The position numbers and the translations under genes are program-made. Shown piece after piece: positions 41,151 through 49,238 of a DNA stretch of 64,000 bases. The DNA is from Mycolicibacterium baixiangningiae (lineage in GTDB: Bacteria > Actinomycetota > Actinomycetes > Mycobacteriales > Mycobacteriaceae). Position 1 is the stretch's first letter, and every line of letters begins with the position of its first letter. The stretch lies in NCBI RefSeq assembly GCF_016313185.1, contig NZ_CP066218.1:4526001-4590000 (forward strand), given 5' to 3'. The notes beneath the pieces are model-generated. The model was not told where the DNA came from and made no database searches. It worked only from the letters and a program-made list of their open reading frames with translations.

Positions 41151-41750
41151 ATGGCCGAACGTTGGACCAAGGAACGGCGTACTGCGCACACTCGCCGGAT
41201 CCTGCTGGATGCTGCCGAAGAAGTCTTCGCCCGCAAGGGCTTGACCGGCGCGGCGCTCGAGGAGATCGCGGACGCCGCGGGCTTCACCCGCGGCGCCATC
41301 TACTCCCAATTCGGCGCCAAGGAGACGCTGTTCCTGGCGGTCGTCGACCGCCAGCGGGAGCAGTTCCTCGACGGGTTCGCTGAGGTCATGATGTCCTTCC
41401 ACCGCCTGAGCGACGTCGACATCGACGAACTCGCCGACCGATGGCGCGAACTCAGTAGCGGGCCGGACCGGGCGGCATTGGGTTATGAGCTCACGCTGTT
41501 CCTGCTGCGCAACCCCGACGCCCGGGAACGCGTAGCCGCCCAGCGGCTCGAAACGATCCGCACCCTCGGGGAGTTCATCAGCAAGAACGTCGCCCGCATC
41601 GGAGGCACACTCACCATGGAGGCCGAGACGTTGGCGCGTGTGGTGCTCGCCGCCAACGACGGCATCACCCTCGACAGTCATCTCGACGGCCAGGACCTCT
41701 ACCGCCCCTATCTGCAACTGGTCATGTCCGGCATCGCCACCGCGCCCTAG
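41151..41750 (+). CDS. TetR-family transcriptional regulator
   Basis: This 199-residue TetR/AcrR protein has the HTH at ~10-60 (RRILLDAAEEVFARKGLTGA, EEIADAAGFTRGAIYSQFGAKETLF) and a C-terminal ligand domain. It is followed after ~32 bases by an enoyl-CoA hydratase gene on the same strand, so a fatty acyl-CoA or small-molecule catabolic role is possible. The ligand is unknown. Confidence 0.88.
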   Translation: MAERWTKERRTAHTRRILLDAAEEVFARKGLTGAALEEIADAAGFTRGAIYSQFGAKETLFLAVVDRQREQFLDGFAEVMMSFHRLSDVDIDELADRWRELSSGPDRAALGYELTLFLLRNPDARERVAAQRLETIRTLGEFISKNVARIGGTLTMEAETLARVVLAANDGITLDSHLDGQDLYRPYLQLVMSGIATAP

Positions 41751-41769
41751 ACATCGCCGCTCCGGGCAT

Positions 41770-41775
41770 TAGCGT
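41770..41775 (+). promoter_or_regulatory. -10 box of leaderless enoyl-CoA hydratase transcript
   Basis: TAGCGT lies seven bases before ATG 41783 with no ribosome site between, which supports ATG 41783 over GTG 41774. Confidence 0.5.
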
Positions 41776-41782
41776 GGCGATC

Positions 41783-42562
41783 ATGACCGTTTTGGAGCTG
41801 GCCTACCCGAGGCCCGACATCGCCGTCGTCACCCTCAACCGTCCCGAAAAGCTCAACGCACTGTCCTACGAACTCGTCGAGAGCTTCCATGCGGCGCTGG
41901 GCGACATCGCGGCGAACAACGACTGCCGCGTGGTGGTGCTGACGGGTGCGGGGCGGGGGTTCTGTTCGGGTCTGGACCTCACCGAGCCGAACCCGACGCA
42001 GGCCGGTGGCGGCATCGAGTTCCCCCGTTCGGGGATGCGCTGGCAGGAACGCATCGCCGAGCTGACCACCCGGCTGCACCGGCTGCGTCAACCCGTGATC
42101 GCCGCGGTCAACGGCGCCGCCTATGGCGGTGGGTTCGCCATCGCGGCGGCCGCCGACATCCGGTTGGCCTCCGACACCGCCAGGTTCTGCACGCAATTCA
42201 TCAAACTGGGCCTCGGCGGCTGCGACATCGGGGTGAGCTACACCCTGCCGCGCATCGTCGGCGCGGGCCACGCCTTCGACCTCATCCTGACCGCCCGCGA
42301 GGTCGCAGCTGCCGAGGCGCTGCGGTTGGGCCTGGTGTCGCGGGTGTCGGAGAACGTACTCTTCGACGCCATGGCGATCGCCGAAACCCTCTGCGGGTAC
42401 GGCAAATTCGGTCTGGAATCCACCAAGCAGGTGCTGTGGGCGAACGTCGAGGCGGGCAGCCTGGAGCAGGCGCTGCACCTGGAGAACCGCAGCCAGATCC
42501 TGGCGTCGACGAGCGGTGAGATGCGCGCCGCTAGCGAGGCGTTCCGCCGCCGTCCACGATGA
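41783..42562 (+). CDS. Enoyl-CoA hydratase/isomerase family protein
   Basis: This 259-residue crotonase has NRPEKLNALSYEL, the oxyanion loops GAGRGFCSGLDL and GAAYGGGFAIAAAADIR, and C-terminal trimerisation helices. The position of the usual catalytic Glu pair around residue 140 reads LGLGGCDIG, so a glutamate typical of hydratases is absent at the first site (Gly/Cys) and Asp is present at the second; the reaction may be isomerase-type. The 3' end overlaps the convergent SDR by 32 bases. Function beyond acyl-CoA chemistry is unclear. Confidence 0.85.
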   Translation: MTVLELAYPRPDIAVVTLNRPEKLNALSYELVESFHAALGDIAANNDCRVVVLTGAGRGFCSGLDLTEPNPTQAGGGIEFPRSGMRWQERIAELTTRLHRLRQPVIAAVNGAAYGGGFAIAAAADIRLASDTARFCTQFIKLGLGGCDIGVSYTLPRIVGAGHAFDLILTAREVAAAEALRLGLVSRVSENVLFDAMAIAETLCGYGKFGLESTKQVLWANVEAGSLEQALHLENRSQILASTSGEMRAASEAFRRRPR

Positions 42563-43301
42563 TCGCCTGACCGGTGAGGTAGCTGCCGGCGTCCGACACC
42601 AACAGCAGTGCCGCGCCGACCATCTCGTCCGGCGACGCCAGCCGCTTCATCAGCGTGGCGCCCGCCATCGCGTCGATCGCCTCCTGCGGGTTGTTACGCA
42701 TCATGTCGGTGTCGACGGGACCGGGCGCCAGCGCGTTGACGCGGATGCCGTACGGCGCGTACGCGGCGGCCATCGACCGGGTGAACGACAGCAGCGCGGC
42801 CTTCCCCGCGGCGTACATCGACACCCCCGGCGCGAAGTTGAACGCGCCGACCGACACCGTGTTCAGCACCGCGGCGTGCGCGCTGTTCTTCAGATGCGGC
42901 AGCGCGTGCTGCACCAGGAACACCGGGCCGCGCAGGTTGACGTCGTAGGACTTCGCCCACGCCTCGGGCGTCATCTCCCCCAGCGGTTGCGCCAGTGCAT
43001 TGGCCGCGTTGTTGACCACGACGTCGATGCCGCCGAACTCCTCGACGGTGCGCGCGACCAACGTCTCGAGCGCGTCGATGTCACCGAGATGGGTGGCCAC
43101 GCCGATGGCATGGCCGCCCAGCCCGCGCAGGTGTTCGGCGGCCTGCTCGCACGCGTCGGGTTTGCGGCTGGCGACCACCACGCGGGCACCGGCCAGCAGG
43201 AATCCCTCGGCTAGCGCGAGGCCGATGCCGCGGGTGCCACCCGTCACGACGACGGTGCGGCCGGTCAGATCGAAGAGGCGGTCGAACGATGCGCGATCCA
43301 C
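42531..43301 (-). CDS. SDR oxidoreductase
   Basis: This 256-residue SDR has VVVTGGTRGIGLALAEGF, ASRKPD (Arg after strand 2 suggests NADP), NNAANALA, VSVGAFN and MYAAGKAALLSF with catalytic Tyr and Lys. It resembles 3-oxoacyl-ACP or gluconate dehydrogenases. GTG 43301 gives the right length. It ends overlapping the enoyl-CoA hydratase gene and lies 12 bases after the NmrA-like gene, so it is probably co-transcribed with it. Confidence 0.87.
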   Translation of the reverse strand: MDRASFDRLFDLTGRTVVVTGGTRGIGLALAEGFLLAGARVVVASRKPDACEQAAEHLRGLGGHAIGVATHLGDIDALETLVARTVEEFGGIDVVVNNAANALAQPLGEMTPEAWAKSYDVNLRGPVFLVQHALPHLKNSAHAAVLNTVSVGAFNFAPGVSMYAAGKAALLSFTRSMAAAYAPYGIRVNALAPGPVDTDMMRNNPQEAIDAMAGATLMKRLASPDEMVGAALLLVSDAGSYLTGQAIIVDGGGTPR

Positions 43302-43313
43302 CGGGTCAGTGAA

Positions 43314-44210
43314 TCATGCGGGCCCGCCGAACAGGCCCTGATGGGCGGCCACGTACTGCTCGACGGTCTGTGCGGGACGGCCGGTGACGCGCTCGACGTC
43401 GTCGGTGAACCGTTCGTAGCGACCCTCACGGTGAAACCGCGCCATGGTCGAGATGTGTTGTTGCACATAGGCACTGAGTCCGGCCGTGGTGAGCACCCGC
43501 TGCACCCGCGAGAACGGCAGGTCCTCGCCGGTCACCGGGCGACCCAGCGCTCGCCCGAACTGGGCCGCCAACCCGTCGACGTCGAGCACCTGGGGTCCGG
43601 TGAGTTCGTAGACGTCACCGACGCGACCGTCGGGATCGGCCAGCACCGCGGCGACCACGCGGGCGACGTCGTCGGCCGCGATCGGCGAGGTGCGCCCCGA
43701 CCCGAACGGCAGCGACAGCACCCCGCGCTCGCGCACCGACCGTGCGCCGAGCACGGTGAACAGCGGGTTGTCGAGGAACACCGTCGGACGCACGTGGACC
43801 ACCGGAAGACCCGACCAGTCCAGTACGTGCTCGGCCAGCCAGTGCAGCCGGTGCTGGCGTGATTCGTCGGTGCCGGTCAGCGTCATCTGCGACACGGTCA
43901 TCTGGGACATGTTGACCAGTACGTCGAGGCTGCCGTACTCGAGCGCGGCGGCCGCGACCTCTGTCGTGGCCCGTAGATAGTCCGGCGAGACACTCATGTT
44001 GAAGAACATCCGACGGACGCCGCGCAGCGCAGCCAGGACATCGCCGGCGTCGATCAGGTCTCCGACGAAGACGTCGGCACCCTGCGCCCGCAGTCGGTCG
44101 GCACGCTCGTCGTCGCGCCGGACCAACGCGCGCACCGAGTCACCCCGGGCCAGCAGCAGTTCGACGACACGGCGGCTGACACCGCCCGCGCCTCCGGTGA
44201 TCAGCATCAT
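43314..44210 (-). CDS. NmrA-like NAD(P)-binding protein
   Basis: This 298-residue atypical SDR has MMLITGGAGGVSRRVVELL (glycine motif), ALVRRDDERADRL (Arg for NADP) and SPIAADDVARVVAAVL. NmrA-like proteins lack the SDR Tyr/Lys pair and often act as NADPH-sensing regulators or quinone/flavone reductases. ATG 44210 gives the standard start; the upstream frame runs through the neighbouring intergenic region. It lies upstream of and close to an SDR gene. Confidence 0.82.
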   Translation of the reverse strand: MMLITGGAGGVSRRVVELLLARGDSVRALVRRDDERADRLRAQGADVFVGDLIDAGDVLAALRGVRRMFFNMSVSPDYLRATTEVAAAALEYGSLDVLVNMSQMTVSQMTLTGTDESRQHRLHWLAEHVLDWSGLPVVHVRPTVFLDNPLFTVLGARSVRERGVLSLPFGSGRTSPIAADDVARVVAAVLADPDGRVGDVYELTGPQVLDVDGLAAQFGRALGRPVTGEDLPFSRVQRVLTTAGLSAYVQQHISTMARFHREGRYERFTDDVERVTGRPAQTVEQYVAAHQGLFGGPA

Positions 44211-44253
44211 GGTGCGAACGACGTCGCCGGGCCCGCGGACATTCCCGGTCGGC

Positions 44254-44541
44254 TCAGATGCAGCCGCTGACGCTGATCCGCCTGCCGACATTCGCGCACA
44301 CATCGACGTTCGGGGCGGGCGGCACGTACACCGGTGGTGGTGGTGGCGCGCCGGGTGGTGGGGGTGGCGGCAGCGCGTCGTTCAGATAAGACAGCGGATC
44401 GGCGCATCCGGTGACGTCGACGTGCCTGCCGCCGACGGATCCGCAGAGGGTGGCCTGCGCGGCCGGGACGACGGGGGTCAGGCCGGCAGCGAACACCAGC
44501 GCAACGGCGCAGGCCCCAGGAAGTGACCACATTCTTCGCAC
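44254..44541 (-). CDS. Small exported Cys/Pro-rich protein with twin motif
   Basis: This 95-residue protein has a signal peptide (MWSLPGACAVALVFAAG, cleavage near AAQA, ~30). The mature part has two related motifs: CGSVGGRHVDVTGC at 33-46 and CANVGRRISVSGC at 82-94, joined by a proline-rich linker (PPPPPPGAPPPPP). The paired cysteines may form two small disulfide loops. No known family is recognised. GTG 44541 or internal ATG 44532 may start it. It lies between the NmrA-like and pseudouridine synthase genes, all on the same strand. Confidence 0.65.
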   Translation of the reverse strand: MRRMWSLPGACAVALVFAAGLTPVVPAAQATLCGSVGGRHVDVTGCADPLSYLNDALPPPPPPGAPPPPPVYVPPAPNVDVCANVGRRISVSGCI

Positions 44542-44597
44542 CGGCCAATTGTGGCGGTTCGCGCGAATCGGTGCGCGGTTTCACCGGTTTCCGGCGG

Positions 44598-45461
44598 TCA
44601 CAACGTCCGTTCGCTGACGAAGCGGCGCGCCGCGCCGGTGAGCGGGTCGTCGAATTCCATACTGTGCGCGAGCAACTGCAGCGGGCGGGTGAAGTCGTCC
44701 GGCGCGACGTCGACGACGTCGGGATAGAGCGGATCGTTGCGCAGCGGTAGGCCCAGCCCGGCCATGTGCACGCGCAGCTGATGCGTGCGCCCGGTATGCG
44801 GCGTCAGCCGGTAGAGGTCAGCGCCGACGTGCTCCACCAGCGTTTCGGCGTTCGGCTCTCCGGGCTCTTCGAATGCCTGTAACCGGCCGCGTTCCTTGAT
44901 GATTCGGCTGCGCACGACGGCCGGTAACGCGACGGCGGCGTGGCCGGCCGAGCGCGCCAGGTACACCTTGGCGACCGCACCGTCGGCGAACATTGTCTGG
45001 TACGCGCCGCGGACCTCGCGGCGCACCGTGAACAGCAGCACACCGGCGGTGAGGCGGTCCAGTCGATGTGCGGGGCTGAGCTCCGGCAGGTCCAGTGCGC
45101 GACGCAGCCGGACCACCGCGGTCTCGGCGACGTGGCGCCCGCGCGGCATCGTGGCCAGGAAGTGCGGTTTGTCGACGACCACGATGTGGTCGTCGTGGTA
45201 GAGCACCGGCATCTCGAACGGCACCGGAATCTCTTGCGGCAGATCGCGATACAGGAAGACGTGCGCACCCGGCGGCAGCACCGTCCCCGGCCCCACGACC
45301 GTTCCGTCAGGTGTCAGCACACCGCCCTCGAACACTTTGGCCGCCACCGACTCCCCGAACCGCGAGGCCAACTCGACCAGCACGGCGCCGCCGCGCAGCC
45401 GCACCCGCGCGGGTCCGAGCCCGTTCCGCACCGGGAGCGGCGGCTGCCGCACCCGGCTCAT
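44598..45461 (-). CDS. RluA-family pseudouridine synthase
   Basis: This 287-residue protein has the RluA catalytic motif HRLDRLTAGVLLF (Asp) and RLTPHTGRTHQLRVHM, plus VVDKPHFLATM near 95. It isomerises specific uridines in rRNA or tRNA; the target is unknown. Its ATG overlaps the glpD2 stop by four bases (ATGA), placing it last in the lpdA-glpD2 transcript. It corresponds to Rv3300c in M. tuberculosis; PhoY1, expected between, is missing here. Confidence 0.9.
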   Translation of the reverse strand: MSRVRQPPLPVRNGLGPARVRLRGGAVLVELASRFGESVAAKVFEGGVLTPDGTVVGPGTVLPPGAHVFLYRDLPQEIPVPFEMPVLYHDDHIVVVDKPHFLATMPRGRHVAETAVVRLRRALDLPELSPAHRLDRLTAGVLLFTVRREVRGAYQTMFADGAVAKVYLARSAGHAAVALPAVVRSRIIKERGRLQAFEEPGEPNAETLVEHVGADLYRLTPHTGRTHQLRVHMAGLGLPLRNDPLYPDVVDVAPDDFTRPLQLLAHSMEFDDPLTGAARRFVSERTL

Positions 45462-47197
45462 CGCAGCGGAACCGGTTCGAGGATCTCCGCTCTGGCCTCC
45501 GGCGCCGCGGCGCGCAGCGCATCGGCCGACTCGTCATCCGGCTGCTGCTGGCTGCGCACCTCGGCATCGACGCGCGCGCAGTAGGTGTCCACCTCGCGGT
45601 CGATGTCCTCGGCGCTCCAACCCAGTACGGGCGCAACGACTTCGGCGACCTCGCGGGCACAGTCGACCCCGCGGTGCGGATATTCGATCGAGATGCGCAT
45701 GCGACGGGCCAGGATGTCCTCGAGGTGCAGCGCGCCCTCGGCGGCCGCGGCGTAGAAGGCCTCCACCTTGAGGTAGACCGGCGCCTCGGTGATCGGGGTG
45801 AGCAGTTCGGGCCTGCCCTCGGCCTGCTGCAGAACCTCACTGATCAACGAGCCGTAGCGGTCGAGCAGGTGGCGCACCCGGTACGGGTGCAAACCGTAAT
45901 GCGCGCCGACACTTTCGGTCTGGTTGATGAGCGCGAAGTATCCGTCGGCACCCATCAACGGCACCTTCTCGGTGATCGACGGCGCGACCCGGGCCGGCAC
46001 GTACTCGGCGGCCGCGTCGATCGCGTCCTCCCCCATCACCCGGTAGGTGGTGTACTTGCCGCCCGCGATCGCCACGAGACCCGGGGCGGGAACCGCGACG
46101 GCGTGTTCGCGCGACAGCTTCGAGGTGTCGTCACTCTCACCGGCGAGCAGCGGGCGCAGACCGGCGTAAACGCCGTCGATGTCGTCGTGGGTCAGCGGGG
46201 TGGCCAGCACCGTGTTGACGTGGTCGAGGAGATAGTCGATGTCGGCCTTGGTCGCCGCAGGATGCGCCAGGTCCAGGTTCCAGTCGGTGTCGGTGGTGCC
46301 GATGATCCAGTGCGTCCCCCAGGGGATGACGAACAGCACCGACTTCTCGGTCCGCAGGATGATCGCGACCTCGCTGACGACCCGGTCACGCGGGACGACG
46401 ATGTGCACACCCTTCGACGCGCGCACCCGGAACCGTCCGCGTTGCCGCGACAGTGCCTGGATCTCGTCGGTCCACACCCCCGTGGCATTGACGACGACAT
46501 GGCCGCGCACCTCGGCGACCGCACCGTCCTCGCTGTCGCGCACGGCGACCCCGATCACCCGGTCACCCTCGCGAAGCATGTTCACCACCTGCGTCGAGGT
46601 GCGCACCACCGCGCCGTAGTGGGCGGCCGTGCGGGCGACGGTCATGGTGTGCCGGGCATCGTCGACGACGGTGTCGAAGTAGCGGATGCCGCCGATCAGC
46701 GAGCTGCGTTTGAGCCCCGGCGCCAGCCGCAGCGCCCCGGATTTGGTGAGATGCTTCTGCGCAGGAACGGATTTCGCGCCGCCGAGCTGGTCGTAGAGGA
46801 AGATGCCCGCCGCCACATACGGCCGCTCCCACCACCTGCTGGTCAGCGGGAACAGAAACGGCAGCGGTTTGACCAGGTGTGGCGCCAGCGTGGTCAGTGA
46901 CAGCTCGCGTTCGTGCAGCGCCTCGCGCACCAGCCCGAACTCGAGCTGTTCGAGGTAGCGCAGACCGCCGTGAAACATCTTGCTGCTGCGGCTCGAAGTG
47001 CCGGAGGCGAAGTCGCGCGCCTCGACCAGGGCGACCTTGAGTCCACGGGTGGCGGCGTCGAGCGCGGCGCCGGCACCGACCACACCCCCGCCGATCACGA
47101 CGACGTCGAACTGCTCGCTGCCGAGCCGCTGCCAGGCCTCGGCCCGCTGCTGCGGTCCGAGCAAAGTCTGCCCGTTACCTGCGATCGGCTCACTCAC
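45458..47197 (-). CDS. glpD2: Glycerol-3-phosphate dehydrogenase (FAD-dependent)
   Basis: This 579-residue protein has FAD-binding FDVVVIGGGVVGAGAALDAATRG, SSKMFHGGLRYLEQ and the C-terminal DAO domain (RYGSLISEVL, MRISIEYPHRG). It oxidises glycerol 3-phosphate to dihydroxyacetone phosphate at the membrane and feeds electrons to the quinone pool. GTG 47197 starts it 20 bases after lpdA; it is translationally coupled to the pseudouridine synthase. The length and order match GlpD2 (Rv3302c). Confidence 0.95.
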   Translation of the reverse strand: MSEPIAGNGQTLLGPQQRAEAWQRLGSEQFDVVVIGGGVVGAGAALDAATRGLKVALVEARDFASGTSSRSSKMFHGGLRYLEQLEFGLVREALHERELSLTTLAPHLVKPLPFLFPLTSRWWERPYVAAGIFLYDQLGGAKSVPAQKHLTKSGALRLAPGLKRSSLIGGIRYFDTVVDDARHTMTVARTAAHYGAVVRTSTQVVNMLREGDRVIGVAVRDSEDGAVAEVRGHVVVNATGVWTDEIQALSRQRGRFRVRASKGVHIVVPRDRVVSEVAIILRTEKSVLFVIPWGTHWIIGTTDTDWNLDLAHPAATKADIDYLLDHVNTVLATPLTHDDIDGVYAGLRPLLAGESDDTSKLSREHAVAVPAPGLVAIAGGKYTTYRVMGEDAIDAAAEYVPARVAPSITEKVPLMGADGYFALINQTESVGAHYGLHPYRVRHLLDRYGSLISEVLQQAEGRPELLTPITEAPVYLKVEAFYAAAAEGALHLEDILARRMRISIEYPHRGVDCAREVAEVVAPVLGWSAEDIDREVDTYCARVDAEVRSQQQPDDESADALRAAAPEARAEILEPVPLR

Positions 47198-47217
47198 CGT
47201 TCCCAGGCTACGGGGAA

Positions 47218-48630
47218 TCAGTCCAGATCGTCGTGAGCCATGAGGCGACGCGCGGCCTCGACCATCGAACCCGACAGCGACGGGTACACCGACAGCGTCT
47301 GCGCGAGGTCGGTGACCGAGATGCGGTTCTGCACCGCCAGGGCGATCGGCAGGATCAGCTCCGAGGCGATGGGCGCCACCACGACGCCGCCGATCACCAC
47401 GCCGGTGGCCGGTCGGCAGAAGATCTTGACGAAGCCGTGCCGCAGCAGTGACATCTTGGCGCGGGCGTTGGTGTTCAGCGGCAGCATCAGCGTGCGGGCC
47501 GGGACACTGCCGTCGTCGATCGCGGTCTGCGGGATCCCGACGGCGGCGATCTCCGGGCGGGTGAACGTGGCTGAGGCGACCGTGCGCAGCCGGATCGGCG
47601 CAACGCCCTCGCCGAGTGCGTGGTACATCGCTATGCGGCCCTGCATGGCGGCCACCGACGCCAACGGAAGCAGGCCGGTGCAGTCACCGGCGGCGTAGAT
47701 CCCCGATGCCGGTGTGCGGGAGACCCGGTCGACGGGGATATAGCCGCCGCGGCCCAACTCGACCCCGACCCGCTCCAGGCCGAGGCCCGCGGTGTTGGGC
47801 ACCGAACCCACCGTCATCAGGGCGTGACTGCCCTCAACGGTGCGGCCGTCGGCGATCGCGACCTTCACCCCGTTCCCGGTGCGCGTGACCGATTCGGCGC
47901 GGGCGTTCTTGACCAGCGTCACCCCGCGTTCGGCGAACACCTCCTCGAGCACGGCGGCGGCGTCCCTGTCCTCGTGCGGCAGGATCTGGTCGCGGCTGGC
48001 GACCACGGTCACCGTCACGCCGAGTTCGGTGTAGGCATTGCAGAACTCCGCGCCGGTGACGCCCGAGCCCACGATCACCAGGTGTTCGGGCAGTTCGGAG
48101 AGGTCGTAGAGCTGCCGCCAGGTCAGGATCCGCTCACCGTCGGGCACCGCGGTGGGCAGCACCCGCGGGCTGGCGCCGGTGGCGATGAGCACCACGTCGG
48201 CCTTGAGGACGCCGGTCTTACCGTCCTTGGTGGTGACCTTGACGCGGTGCTGGGCCAGCCCGGGCGCGTCGTCGACGAGTTCGGCGCGGCCGCCGATGAC
48301 CGTCACGCCCTCGCGCAGCAGTTGGCTGCCGATGTCGGCGGACTGCGACCGGGCGAGCGTCTTGACGCGGTTGTGGATCTCCGGCAGCGAGATCTTCGCG
48401 TCGTCGATGCTGAGGTCGAAGCCGAGCCCGGAGGCACGGCGGAGTTCGGTGCGCACGCCGGTGGAGGCGATGAACGTCTTCGACGGAACGCAGTCGTAGA
48501 GCACGCAGGCCCCGCCCACCCCGTCGGAGTCGATCACGGTGACATGGATGTCCGGGCCTCTGCCCGCGGCAACGAGTGCCGCCTCATAACCGGCGGGCCC
48601 GCCGCCGATGATCACGATGCGGGTTGCCAC
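47218..48630 (-). CDS. lpdA: NAD(P)H quinone reductase LpdA
   Basis: This 470-residue flavoprotein of the pyridine-nucleotide-disulfide family closely matches M. tuberculosis LpdA (Rv3303c). RIVIIGGGPAGYEAAL binds FAD and VIVGSGVTGAEF binds NAD(P)H. The normal CxxxxC disulfide is absent: the site reads GGACVLYDCVPSK. LpdA is a quinone reductase aiding oxidative-stress survival. GTG 48630 is chosen because a TAGATT -10 lies six bases upstream. Co-transcription with glpD2 links it to the respiratory chain. Confidence 0.94.
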   Translation of the reverse strand: MATRIVIIGGGPAGYEAALVAAGRGPDIHVTVIDSDGVGGACVLYDCVPSKTFIASTGVRTELRRASGLGFDLSIDDAKISLPEIHNRVKTLARSQSADIGSQLLREGVTVIGGRAELVDDAPGLAQHRVKVTTKDGKTGVLKADVVLIATGASPRVLPTAVPDGERILTWRQLYDLSELPEHLVIVGSGVTGAEFCNAYTELGVTVTVVASRDQILPHEDRDAAAVLEEVFAERGVTLVKNARAESVTRTGNGVKVAIADGRTVEGSHALMTVGSVPNTAGLGLERVGVELGRGGYIPVDRVSRTPASGIYAAGDCTGLLPLASVAAMQGRIAMYHALGEGVAPIRLRTVASATFTRPEIAAVGIPQTAIDDGSVPARTLMLPLNTNARAKMSLLRHGFVKIFCRPATGVVIGGVVVAPIASELILPIALAVQNRISVTDLAQTLSVYPSLSGSMVEAARRLMAHDDLD

Positions 48631-48636
48631 GAGCAC

Positions 48637-48642
48637 AATCTA
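48637..48642 (-). promoter_or_regulatory. -10 box of leaderless lpdA transcript
   Basis: TAGATT on the minus strand ends six bases before GTG 48630. This argues against the in-frame GTG 48636, which would abut the box. Confidence 0.5.
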
Positions 48643-48705
48643 ACCGCTCGCCCCGCCGGTTCGCCGAGGCCGGACGCTTCCGGTCGCGGCGGCGCGGTCG
48701 CCGGT

Positions 48706-48711
48706 TAAGCT
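48706..48711 (+). promoter_or_regulatory. -10 box of leaderless Rv3304-like transcript
   Basis: TAAGCT lies eight bases before GTG 48720. No ribosome site is seen. Confidence 0.5.
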
Positions 48712-48719
48712 CTCCTACC

Positions 48720-49208
48720 GTGCCGATCTACGCCGCCTACGGGTCGAATATGCATCCCGAGCAGATGATGGAGCGTGCACCACATTCGCCGATGGCCGGA
48801 ACCGGATGGCTCCACGGCTGGCGCTTGACGTTCGGCGGTGAGGACATCGGCTGGGAGGGCGCGCTCGCCACCGTCGTGGAGGACCCGCTGTCGAAGGTGT
48901 TCGTCGTGCTCTACGACATGACCACTCAGGACGAGGAGACCCTCGACCGCTGGGAGGGCTCGGAGCTCGGCATTCACAAGAAGATTCGCTGCCGCGTGCA
49001 CCGGGTGACCGGGTTCTCGACGGACACCCCACTTGAACCGGTGCTGGCGTGGCTCTACGTCGTCGACGCCTGGGAAGGCGGGCTGCCGTCGGCACGCTAT
49101 CTCGGCGTGATGGCCGACGCGGCCGAGATCGCCGGGGCGCCAGCCGATTACGTCCACGATCTGCGGACGCGCCCGTCGCGGAGCATCGGTCCGGGCACGC
49201 CGGGCTGA
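48720..49208 (+). CDS. Gamma-glutamylcyclotransferase-fold protein (Rv3304-like)
   Basis: This 162-residue protein has the GGCT signature YAAYGSNMHPEQM at the N-terminus, GGEDIGWEGALATVVED and VVLYDMTTQDEETLDRWEG, whose Glu is the likely catalytic acid. Members cyclise gamma-glutamylamines or related amino acid amides; the actual substrate is unknown. GTG 48720 is chosen because a TAAGCT -10 lies eight bases upstream. It lies between lpdA (divergent) and a convergent kinase-like gene. Confidence 0.85.
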   Translation: MPIYAAYGSNMHPEQMMERAPHSPMAGTGWLHGWRLTFGGEDIGWEGALATVVEDPLSKVFVVLYDMTTQDEETLDRWEGSELGIHKKIRCRVHRVTGFSTDTPLEPVLAWLYVVDAWEGGLPSARYLGVMADAAEIAGAPADYVHDLRTRPSRSIGPGTPG

Positions 49209-49238
49209 CCCTCTGACCCCTCCCGCGACCGTGCGCGT

